DNA from: an uncultured Massilia sp.
Lineage (GTDB): Bacteria > Pseudomonadota > Gammaproteobacteria > Burkholderiales > Burkholderiaceae
NCBI GenBank assembly: GCA_946886065.1
Contig: CAMPHU010000161.1
Location: 1-10,732 of the forward strand
DNA: 10,732 nt
Direction of reading: 5' to 3'
The translations under genes were made by a program, and so were the position numbers. How positions within the stretch are numbered: the stretch's first letter is position 1; the number at the start of each line of letters is the position of its first letter. The notes beneath the pieces are model-generated. The model saw nothing but the letters and a program-made list of their open reading frames with translations, searched no databases and was not told the DNA's origin. Below are positions 1 through 5,823 of this stretch, piece after piece.

Positions 1-616
1 TGGTGTCGGCCCAGGTGCCCTCGTCGTTCACGAAGCCGCTGCCGGCCGGCACGTCCAGCGGACGGCGGGTCTTCAGGATCACGGTGCCGCCGATACCGCC
101 TTCGTCGAGGCGGGCTTCGGGGGTCTTGTACAGTTCTGCACTCGACAGCATGTTCGAGGGCATCAGCATGTAGTTGAAGGAACGGGTCGGGTCGCCGTTC
201 GATTCGGCGGTGGCGACGTAGTTGCCGTTCAGCTGGGTCAGGGTCAGTTCCGAGGACAGGCCGCGGACGCTGACGTTCTTGCCTTCGCCGCCGCTGCGGG
301 TGACGATCACGCCCGGCACGCGCTGCAGCGCATCGGCGACGTTCTTGTCTGGGAATTTACCGACGTCTTCGGCGGTGATCACCTCGACGATCGAGTTGGC
401 GCTGCGCTTCTGGTCGAGGCTCTTCTCGATCGCGTAGCGGTAGCCGGTGACGACCACGGTCGCCGCCTGGCTGGCCTCGGCATTCTGCGCGGCCGGCTCG
501 GCGGCAGGCGCCGTCTGCGCATGCGCGCCCATGCTCAACAGGGCCATGGCGACCGCCGTGGCGATCGGCGTCGTGCGCACGACCTGGCGCGAAGCAAGAA
601 CTTTCCTGAACATCAT
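1..616 (-). CDS. TonB-dependent receptor, N-terminal part (signal peptide and plug), truncated by window edge
   Basis: Reading leftward from ATG at 616 gives 205 uninterrupted codons that run off the left edge, so only the N-terminus is seen. Residues 1-33 form a signal peptide: a basic start (MMFRK), a hydrophobic core (IATAVAMALLSMG) and an AHA cleavage site before QTAP. A TonB-box-like stretch (ATVVVTGYR) follows at about 50-58. Then comes a plug domain with IVEVITAEDVGKFPDKN, ADALQRVPGVIV and VSVRGL. This wording is typical of the Xanthomonas-Caulobacter-type receptors (TIGR01782 type), full members of which are roughly 850-1000 residues and often take up oligosaccharides. The protein would sit in the outer membrane and import a substrate using TonB-ExbBD energy. 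AAGGAG at 624-629 lies 7 nt before the ATG at 616; a second ATG follows directly at 613. The substrate cannot be told from this fragment, and a carbohydrate is inferred only from the family and the LacI-like operator upstream. Confidence 0.93.
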   Translation of the reverse strand, partial: MMFRKVLASRQVVRTTPIATAVAMALLSMGAHAQTAPAAEPAAQNAEASQAATVVVTGYRYAIEKSLDQKRSANSIVEVITAEDVGKFPDKNVADALQRVPGVIVTRSGGEGKNVSVRGLSSELTLTQLNGNYVATAESNGDPTRSFNYMLMPSNMLSSAELYKTPEARLDEGGIGGTVILKTRRPLDVPAGSGFVNDEGTWADT

Positions 617-876
617 GTGAGATCTCCTTATCGTGCCCAGTTGGATGGGCTCTTTTATGTGACGCTACAGAGGACCTTCCGCAAAAGCGGATTGGTGGCA
701 GCCCCGGATTGCGACGAAATACGGCCGGCACCAGTCGCCCTTGAACTTCCCTCGCCCGGTCACGGCCAGTCGGGCAAGTTATCGAGGTGCAAACCGATGG
801 AATGGGTTGGGCGACATTTACTAAACACTTGTGTCGGCGCCCTTTGCCACCTGGTATAGCGCTGCAGCCTGTGGGA

Positions 877-905
877 GTTATACAAATTCGATGATGGGAA
901 CTCAA
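877..905 (-). promoter_or_regulatory. Candidate sigma70 promoter for the TonB receptor
   Basis: On the minus strand TTGAGT (plus positions 900-905) and TATAAC (877-882) are separated by exactly 17 nt. They match the sigma70 consensus at 4/6 and 5/6 positions, and the promoter points toward the receptor at 616. Transcription would start near 870, giving a leader of about 250 nt. This is the best pair I found on this strand of the region, but it is a by-eye call. Confidence 0.4.
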
Positions 906-1007
906 CAAACTTTCAATAAACGGGCGCAGTTTAGCCGCGTTTTCCTAAACAAGAATGTTGCGCAGATACATCAAAACCACCGGTGTTGCACCGTGTTTCG
1001 CCAAAAA

Positions 1008-1021
1008 AGTTAGCGCTAAAT
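1008..1021. promoter_or_regulatory. LacI-family-type operator palindrome (TTAGCGCTAA core)
   Basis: Positions 1010-1019 read TTAGCGCTAA, a perfect 10-bp palindrome. The 14-mer AGTTAGCGCTAAAT (1008-1021) is symmetric except at one base pair. A central CG flanked by inverted TTAG/CTAA arms is the usual layout of LacI-family repressor sites, many of which control TonB-receptor sugar-uptake genes. It lies in the A+T-rich part between the two divergent genes, about 105 bp upstream of the proposed receptor -35, so it could also serve a promoter closer by. No LacI-family gene is visible in this window. Confidence 0.45.
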
Positions 1022-1191
1022 TTCAATTTCCAACAGTAAATACAATCACTTACAAATTCCCTATTCGAGAGCCATGGGGCGACGGGCGGGGTTAGGGAGC
1101 TTGTTTAGTGCGCAGGCGCGCAACCTGTACCTTTGTGCGTGCCGCCGGCTTCTCCAAAGCCGTATGATGGTCCGGCACCCACCTTTCGACG

Positions 1192-1199
1192 AAAGGAAG
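1192..1199 (+). promoter_or_regulatory. Ribosome binding site fixing the hydrolase start
   Basis: AAAGGAAG lies a few bases before the ATG at 1203. In-frame ATGs exist upstream (1074, 1164, 1167) but none has a comparable purine-rich site, and the residues they would add are not hydrolase-like. This supports 1203 as the start. Confidence 0.7.
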
Positions 1200-1202
1200 A
1201 CC

Positions 1203-1901
1203 ATGTCCGAGACCTTCACCGTCCACACCCCCGCCGGCAATGTCGATTGCTACGTGGCCCGCCCCGCCGCCGCCGGCCCGCATCCAGTGATCATCGTGCT
1301 GCAGGAGATCTTCGGCGTGAACGCCGGGATCCGCAGCATCGCCGACCATTACGCCTCCCTGGGCTACCTGGCGGTCTGCCCCGACCTGTTCTGGCGCGCC
1401 GAGCCGGGCCTGTCGCTGTCCGAGGACAAGGACGGCGACTGGGAAAAGGGCGTCAAGCTCTACCAAAGCTACAACCTGGACTGGGGCGTGCAGGACATTG
1501 CCGCCACCATCAGCGCCGCACGCGGGATGGACGGCGCCAGCGGCAAGGTCGGGGTCACCGGCTATTGCCTGGGAGGCTTGATGACCTTCCTGAGCGCCGC
1601 GCGCACCGACGGCGACGCCTTCGCCGCCTACTACGGCGGCGGCACCGAGCGCTACCTGCACGAGGCCGACAACATCGGCGCGCCCCTGCTCTACCACCTG
1701 GCCGGCGCCGACGAGTTCATGGACCAGGACGCACGGCACCGCATCCATGTCGCGCTGGCCGGCAAGGCGCATGCCGAAGTGCATACCTATCCGGGCTGCC
1801 ACCACGCCTTCGCGCGTCCCGGCGGCAAGCATTACGACGCGGCGGCCGCCAGCCTGGCCAACAGCCGCACCGAGGATTTCTTCGCGCGCACGCTGCGCTG
1901 A
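1203..1901 (+). CDS. Dienelactone hydrolase family protein
   Basis: The product is 232 aa, close to the family's usual 230-240, with an alpha/beta-hydrolase fold. Carboxymethylenebutenolidase hydrolyses dienelactone to maleylacetate in chlorocatechol breakdown, but most family members in ordinary genomes have unknown substrates. The catalytic set is intact and in register with the classical enzyme (E36, C123, D171, H202), shifted by one: E35 in LQEIFGVN, nucleophile C122 in GVTGYCLGG, D170 in LAGADEF and H201 in YPGCHHAF. There is no signal peptide, so it is cytoplasmic. Start 1203 is chosen because AAAGGAAG stands just upstream and the conserved fold begins at once (ETFTVHTPAGNVDCYV). No aromatic-degradation genes flank it, so a role in chlorocatechol breakdown is not supported here. 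A generic ester or lactone hydrolase is the safer reading. It appears to be monocistronic, with a terminator-like hairpin about 100 bp downstream. Confidence 0.93.
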   Translation: MSETFTVHTPAGNVDCYVARPAAAGPHPVIIVLQEIFGVNAGIRSIADHYASLGYLAVCPDLFWRAEPGLSLSEDKDGDWEKGVKLYQSYNLDWGVQDIAATISAARGMDGASGKVGVTGYCLGGLMTFLSAARTDGDAFAAYYGGGTERYLHEADNIGAPLLYHLAGADEFMDQDARHRIHVALAGKAHAEVHTYPGCHHAFARPGGKHYDAAAASLANSRTEDFFARTLR

Positions 1902-2001
1902 GCGCGAGCATCCGCATAGCGCGCCCGGCGCCCGGCCCTATCCCAGCCCGGCCCGGCCCGGCGTCGCCGGGACACAACAGCCTGACGCGACATTTCCCGT
2001 T

Positions 2002-2036
2002 TTTCACTCGCGATTCGGCGCCGAGTGGGATTTTTT
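2002..2036 (+). terminator. Probable Rho-independent terminator after the hydrolase gene
   Basis: CACTCG (2005-2010) pairs with CGAGTG (2022-2027). The stem can be extended outward by two G-U pairs and one A-U pair. The loop contains the self-complementary CGGCGCCG. A run of six T (2031-2036) follows directly, the classic intrinsic terminator layout for plus-strand transcription. It would end the hydrolase transcript and insulate the chemoreceptor gene. A separate GC-only hairpin at 1957-1971 (CCCGGCGTCGCCGGG) lies upstream without a T run. Confidence 0.55.
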
Positions 2037-2044
2037 GCGCGTTC

Positions 2045-2074
2045 TTGTTCAAAGCACATCGACACGGATAGATT
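2045..2074 (+). promoter_or_regulatory. Weak candidate promoter for the chemoreceptor gene
   Basis: TTGTTC (2045-2050) and TAGATT (2069-2074) are 18 nt apart and match the sigma70 consensus at 4/6 positions each, just after the terminator. I looked for a flagellar sigma28 element (TAAA-N15-GCCGATAA) and found only a poor, wrongly spaced match. The call is tentative. Confidence 0.22.
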
Positions 2075-2158
2075 TGGAGAGTATTTATATGTTGTCGCAC
2101 GGAATTATTTGGCGCCCACCCTTGGGCCAGACCGCAACGCAACGCGAGGTAGCACATC

Positions 2159-3847
2159 ATGAAACTCTCCAACATGAAAGTCGGCGCCATGCTTGGCGCC
2201 GGCTTTACCCTGGTCCTTGGCCTGCTCTGCATCATCATCGCCGGCGCCCTGGTCGGTATGGCCGACATGCGGGAGCGCACGCACCAGATCACGGACGTCA
2301 ACAACCAGCGCATCGAACTGGCCAATGTCCTGATCGATACGATCCGCAACCGCGCGATCCAGGTCCGCAACATCGCCCTGCTGAGCGAGGACGCGGCGAT
2401 CGCATCCCAGCAGCGCGCCATGGTCAACGAAGCCGATACCTACGCCAAGGCCTGGAAAGAACTGGTCCCGCTGTTCGAGCTGCCCGGTACCCTGCCGGAG
2501 GAAAAGGCGGCGCTCGCGCGCGTGGCCGAGGCGGCGCAGGCCGCCCTCCCCGTGCTCGACAAGGCCACCCGGCTCGGCCTGGCCAGGCAGACCGAACAGA
2601 CCGCCCAGGTGCTGATCGGCGAACTCAAGCCCCTGCAGGAGCAATGGATCGACACGACCAATGCCCTGATCGTCCTGGAAGGCAAGCTCAACAAGCATGC
2701 GGGTGAGGCCTCCCTCGCCGCCTACGAGCGCTCGCGCACCCTGATCATCGGCCTGGGATCCCTGGCGCTGGCGGCCGGTGCGCTGGCCGCCAGCGCCATC
2801 ACCCGCACCCTGCTGCGCCAGCTGGGCGGCGAGCCGCGCTATGCCGCCGAGGTGGCGGCGCGCATCGCCGCCGGCGACCTGGCGTCTCCGGTCGAACTCA
2901 AGGCCGGGGACAGCACCAGCATGATGGCGGCGATGAAGGCCATGCGCGACAAGCTGGCCGACATCGTGGCCCAGGTGCGCAGCGGCACCGACGCGATCGC
3001 CTCCAGTTCCTCGCAAGTGGCGGCCGGCAGCCAGGACCTGTCTTCACGCACCGAGCAACAGGCCAGCTCGCTGGAAGAGACCGCTTCGTCGATGGAAGAA
3101 CTGACCGGCACCGTCAAGCAGAACGCCGACAACGCGCGCCAGGCCAACCTGATGGCCGACGCCGCCTCGAGCGTGGCCCAGAAGGGCGGCGCCGCCATCG
3201 GCGAGGTGAGGGGCACGATGGCCGACATCAGTGCTTCGGCCAGCAAGATCCGCGACATCATCGGCGTGATCGACGGCATTGCCTTCCAGACCAATATCCT
3301 GGCGCTGAATGCCGCCGTGGAAGCGGCGCGCGCCGGCGAACAGGGCCGTGGCTTCGCCGTGGTCGCGACCGAGGTCCGCAACCTGGCCCAGCGCTCGGCG
3401 GGCGCGGCCAGGGAAATCAAGGAATTGATCGAGGATTCGTCCAGCAAGGTCGACAACGGCAGCCGCCAGGTCAACCAGGCCAGCGCCACCATCCTCGAGA
3501 TCGTCGACAGCGTCAAGCGCGTCACCGACATCATGAGCGAGATCAGCGCCGCCAGCCAGGAACAGACCACGGGCATCGAGCAGATCAACCAGGCCATCGC
3601 CTCGATGGACCAGGTCACCCAGCAGAACGCCGCCCTGGTCGAGGAAGCGGCAGCGGCCGCGGAAACCATGCAGGTGCAGGCCGGGCGCCTGAGCGACGCC
3701 GTCAGTGTGTTCCGCCTGGACGGCATGCAGGAAGCGGCGCCTCCCGCGGCCGCGGCGTCCAGGGCGCCCCGGCAGCCCGTCGCGTCCAGGCCCGCGCCGA
3801 AGCGCCAACTGGCCGCCGCCGGCGCCGACAGCTGGGAAGCCTTCTAG
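2159..3847 (+). CDS. Methyl-accepting chemotaxis protein (transmembrane chemoreceptor)
   Basis: The product is 562 aa with full chemoreceptor architecture. TM1 spans about 10-33 ([19 protein letters not shown]). A periplasmic sensor of about 155 residues follows; its helical pattern, including [17 protein letters not shown] at 62-78, fits a four-helix bundle (4HB_MCP type). TM2 is at about 194-214, HAMP at about 215-270, and then the long signalling coiled coil. The kinase/CheW-contacting hairpin tip is strictly conserved at about 376-406 ([33 protein letters not shown]). Gln/Glu-rich heptads around 297-315 and 465-500 are candidate methylation helices. After an Ala/Pro-rich linker (about 525-555) the protein ends in DSWEAF, an xWxxF-type tether like those that dock CheR and CheB. 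The ligand cannot be predicted. The start is supported by GAGGT at 2146-2150, eight bases upstream. No other chemotaxis genes are adjacent, so it is an orphan receptor gene. Confidence 0.97.
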   Translation: MKLSNMKVGAMLGAGFTLVLGLLCIIIAGALVGMADMRERTHQITDVNNQRIELANVLIDTIRNRAIQVRNIALLSEDAAIASQQRAMVNEADTYAKAWKELVPLFELPGTLPEEKAALARVAEAAQAALPVLDKATRLGLARQTEQTAQVLIGELKPLQEQWIDTTNALIVLEGKLNKHAGEASLAAYERSRTLIIGLGSLALAAGALAASAITRTLLRQLGGEPRYAAEVAARIAAGDLASPVELKAGDSTSMMAAMKAMRDKLADIVAQVRSGTDAIASSSSQVAAGSQDLSSRTEQQASSLEETASSMEELTGTVKQNADNARQANLMADAASSVAQKGGAAIGEVRGTMADISASASKIRDIIGVIDGIAFQTNILALNAAVEAARAGEQGRGFAVVATEVRNLAQRSAGAAREIKELIEDSSSKVDNGSRQVNQASATILEIVDSVKRVTDIMSEISAASQEQTTGIEQINQAIASMDQVTQQNAALVEEAAAAAETMQVQAGRLSDAVSVFRLDGMQEAAPPAAAASRAPRQPVASRPAPKRQLAAAGADSWEAF

Positions 3848-3864
3848 CGCCCTTACTCCCCTCG

Positions 3865-3890
3865 GCCGCCCGCGGAGCATGGCGGGCGGC
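3865..3890 (+). terminator. GC-rich hairpin downstream of the chemoreceptor gene
   Basis: GCCGCCCGC (3865-3873) and GCGGGCGGC (3882-3890) form a perfect 9-bp stem with an 8-nt loop, 17 bp after the stop codon. Only a poor pyrimidine run (CCTCCTTTC) follows, so it is a likely but not classical terminator. Confidence 0.5.
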
Positions 3891-4060
3891 GGCCTCCTTT
3901 CGACGCCACGCAAGCTGTGACGGCGCCGCCCTTCCTTCGCGCGCACAACCGCCTCTTTTCTTGAACTACGCCAGAGTCCGCTCTCCGGCGCGTTCTACTG
4001 TATCGCTTGCTACCGCCCGATGCGCCTGCGACGGGACGTCAATGTAGCCCACCGATACGA

Positions 4061-4066
4061 AAGGAG
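4061..4066 (+). promoter_or_regulatory. Ribosome binding site fixing the DUF6345 gene start
   Basis: AAGGAG stands six bases before ATG 4073. An in-frame ATG at 4007 would add 22 residues (MLPPDAPATGRQ...) with no ribosome site and no signal-peptide character, so 4073 is preferred. Confidence 0.75.
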
Positions 4067-4072
4067 AACTCC

Positions 4073-4822
4073 ATGGCAAGTTTCGGAGTGGAAGCGATCC
4101 GGTACTTCAATCATGCGCGCGCCGCCGGCGTGAGCACGGCGGGAGACCTGACCTACACCTTCAACCGAAGTAACGGCTTCGATGCGAAGCTGCGTTCCGC
4201 CGGGCATACGCGCTCGTTCTACTGGGCCAATACCAATGTCTGGGAAACGGATATTCGAGATACCGACATGGGCGGCGACGACCGCAACTGGGTCGACAAT
4301 GTCGACCTGTTCTGGATCGAGACCCATGGCGGCCACGAACCCAACGGCAATGCGCGCATGCTCTACGACACCGCGCGCACCAACTGGCGCACCTATTCCA
4401 ACCAGTGGCAGCTGGGCGAGGACTGGAACAACGAGTGGGTGATGGCCTATTCCTGCGAGACGGTCGACCTGAACCGCGTCACCGGCCTGTGGAACATCTT
4501 CGCGCGCATGCACATCTACTGCGGCGCCTGGGGCAATATGTACGACGGCATCACCACCGACGAGTGCGGCGAGGATGTGGCCGACAACCTGACGGATGGC
4601 GACACCATCTGCCACGCCTGGCACAACGGCGTCGCGGACTGGTGGGTCGACAACCATCCGATCACGGTCTGCGTGGGCGACGCTGCCACCTGGAACGGCG
4701 GCAATATCCGGTGGGACCGTTCCTACCTGAACCGCGACCACCTCTGGGGCGAAGGCAACGTCGACCCCGACCTGGCGCCTGCCCAGCAGGCATGTCTCCT
4801 GTGGATGTGGACGGAGGGCTGA
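4073..4822 (+). CDS. DUF6345-like, Trp-rich protein with a His-Gly...Cys dyad (possible clan CD peptidase-like)
   Basis: The product is 249 aa with no signal peptide or membrane segment. From memory, the opening FGVEAIRYF, the central LFWIETHGGHE, the WxLGxxW segment followed by a Cys, and the late DTICHAW fit DUF6345, a family of unknown function. I could not run a profile search. H85-G86 ends a hydrophobic stretch (VDLFWIETHGG), and C128 ends another (WVMAYSCET). This resembles the two signature blocks of clan CD cysteine peptidases (caspase, gingipain, CHAT), so a His85/Cys128 dyad is a reasonable but unproven inference. The protein has 18 Trp in 249 residues (about 7%), far above average, and six Cys (128, 150, 165, 180, 200, 241). 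It is translationally coupled to the next gene, whose start lies 2 nt after its stop; the two products probably act together. I saw no clear promoter in 3891-4060. Confidence 0.72.
   Translation: MASFGVEAIRYFNHARAAGVSTAGDLTYTFNRSNGFDAKLRSAGHTRSFYWANTNVWETDIRDTDMGGDDRNWVDNVDLFWIETHGGHEPNGNARMLYDTARTNWRTYSNQWQLGEDWNNEWVMAYSCETVDLNRVTGLWNIFARMHIYCGAWGNMYDGITTDECGEDVADNLTDGDTICHAWHNGVADWWVDNHPITVCVGDAATWNGGNIRWDRSYLNRDHLWGEGNVDPDLAPAQQACLLWMWTEG
4813..4818 (+). promoter_or_regulatory. Ribosome binding site of the DUF6345 partner gene, inside the upstream gene's end
   Basis: GGAGGG lies in the last codons of the DUF6345 gene, six bases before ATG 4825. The site is strong, and its position supports coupled translation of the pair. 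Confidence 0.7.
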
Positions 4823-4824
4823 GC

Positions 4825-5769
4825 ATGAACCACCAACACCTGATCGACAGCCTGTGCAAGGTCCCGGCCAGCGCCGGCGCCCTGCCCGCGCGCGCCGACA
4901 TCGTCGCCCTGCGCCAGCTCACCCAGGACGAGATCCGCGCCCGCGTCAAGCGCTTCCTGAACACGATCCAGGAAGGCGGCAACTGCCCCACCGACCGTGC
5001 CCACGTGGCCGAGCGCGGCGAGCGCAGCGTCGTGCACCTGCCGGAAGGCGCGCGCGCCGTGGTCTACCATGCCTCGGGCGCGCTGGCATACCGCTCGGGC
5101 CTGGCCCCCTTCGCCGCGCCCTTCGAGCGCCTGGAGGAACCCCGCTTCCTGGTGCGCCAGCTAGGCGAGGCGGCCCAGCGCCTGAAGCTGGATTCCTGGC
5201 GCGAGGACGGCGGCAGCCTCGCCTTCGAGCGCCTGTGGCAGACCAAGGCGCAAGGCGCGGACCGCGAGGAGCGCGTCTCGCAGCAGCTGCTGGTGCGCGC
5301 CACCGGCGCCTGGCGCCATGCGGTGGCCGGGATTCCGGTGCTGGGCGGGGCCTCGGTGGCGCTGACCCTGGCCGGCGACGGCCGGGTCGACGGACTATCG
5401 GTGAACGTGCGCCCGCTGCTGGGAGAGAGCCTGGATAACGCCGCCATTGTCACGCAGGAGCAAGCGGCGCGCCAGGTGGTCGAGCGCCTGGTCAGCCTGC
5501 TCGGGCGGGCCAAGGAGCCGCTACCGCCCGACGTGATCGACAGCGCCACCATGCAGTTCGGCTACCTGGACACGGGCAGGCGCAAGACCCAGCGCCTGCT
5601 GGCTCCCGTGTTCGTGGCGCAGATCGGACTGCGCCACAAGCTGGAGCGCCAGGCCCTGGTCATCGCGGTGCACGCCACCGAACGGCCCTACCTGGAGCTG
5701 CCGCTGTTCGGCACGGAAGCCGTCGCCACCCGCTCGCGCGGCGACACCTGCAAGCCGGTGGCCGCCTGA
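4825..5769 (+). CDS. Unknown protein, partner of the DUF6345 gene
   Basis: The product is 314 aa. I do not recognise it with confidence. It has no signal peptide or obvious membrane helix, so it looks cytoplasmic. A helical N-terminus (about 25-48: IVALRQLTQDEIRARVKRFL) is followed by a mixed alpha/beta body. Residues 168-197 (AGIPVLGGASVALTLAGDG, then SVNVRPL) read like paired beta strands with a DG turn. They are followed by TQEQAARQVVERLV (210-223), a helix opening of the kind seen in PepSY/FTP-type propeptide modules. That resemblance is weak and by eye. Three Cys are spread out (11, 54, 309), with no metal-binding cluster. The strong GGAGGG site and the 2-nt gap to the DUF6345 gene indicate one transcript and probable joint function, perhaps a companion or inhibitor-like partner; this is inference. 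It ends 35 bp from the convergent nasA. Confidence 0.82.
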   Translation: MNHQHLIDSLCKVPASAGALPARADIVALRQLTQDEIRARVKRFLNTIQEGGNCPTDRAHVAERGERSVVHLPEGARAVVYHASGALAYRSGLAPFAAPFERLEEPRFLVRQLGEAAQRLKLDSWREDGGSLAFERLWQTKAQGADREERVSQQLLVRATGAWRHAVAGIPVLGGASVALTLAGDGRVDGLSVNVRPLLGESLDNAAIVTQEQAARQVVERLVSLLGRAKEPLPPDVIDSATMQFGYLDTGRRKTQRLLAPVFVAQIGLRHKLERQALVIAVHATERPYLELPLFGTEAVATRSRGDTCKPVAA

Positions 5770-5823
5770 GCCTTTCCGCTGCGCCGGCCGCCTGGACTGA
5801 ACGCTCAGGCTTCGGCGCAGCGG
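5764..5823. repeat. Crossing inverted repeats in the convergent junction (possible bidirectional terminator)
   Basis: CCGCTGCGCCG (5776-5786) and CGGCGCAGCGG (5813-5823) are a perfect 11-bp inverted repeat with a 26-nt spacer. The spacer holds a nested 5-bp pair, GCCTG (5790-5794) with CAGGC (5806-5810). A second 8-bp inverted repeat, GCCTGAGC (5764-5771) with GCTCAGGC (5803-5810), crosses the first, so the two hairpins compete. The arms run over the stop codons of both convergent genes. No T run follows on either strand, so termination without Rho is uncertain. Confidence 0.5.

Larger units (their letters stand above)
617..1202. other. Divergent intergenic region between TonB receptor and hydrolase
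   Basis: This 586-bp stretch carries no convincing gene on either strand. The short open frames in it lack a ribosome site and resemble no protein I know. Its right half (about 880-1065) is much richer in A+T than the flanking genes, as expected of a promoter region. It holds a sigma70-like promoter facing the receptor (877-905) and a LacI-type palindrome (1010-1019). It also has an isolated plus-strand -10-like TACAAT at 1041-1046 without a good -35, and TATGAT at 1163-1168, which could be the -10 of the hydrolase gene. A short CGGTG-TTG-CACCG inverted repeat at 981-993 is probably chance. The leader from the proposed receptor promoter would be about 250 nt long. Confidence 0.6.

Noticed and set aside
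357..908. 183-codon minus-strand open frame overlapping the receptor start
   Set aside because: It is in a different frame from the signal peptide and plug domain, and its Arg-rich tail is typical of out-of-frame reading.
831..1013. 60-codon plus-strand open frame in the receptor-hydrolase gap
   Set aside because: No ribosome site, no family resemblance, and it covers the proposed promoter.
1946..1971. Tandem GCCCG units and a GC-only hairpin after the hydrolase
   Set aside because: Only three units and no T run; probably GC-rich drift, with the better terminator about 35 bp further on.
2049..2071. Possible sigma28 (FliA) promoter before the chemoreceptor
   Set aside because: TCAAAG and CGGATAGA are only partial matches and their spacing is too short for TAAA-N15-GCCGATAA.
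2089..2158. ATG at 2089 as a leader peptide or upstream start for the chemoreceptor
   Set aside because: It is out of frame with the receptor and has no nearby stop, so it makes neither a leader peptide nor an extension.
2105..3946. Long minus-strand open frames opposite the chemoreceptor gene (2105-3016, 2839-3726, 3044-3946)
   Set aside because: They are shadows of the chemoreceptor coding frame; no ribosome sites and no recognisable protein.
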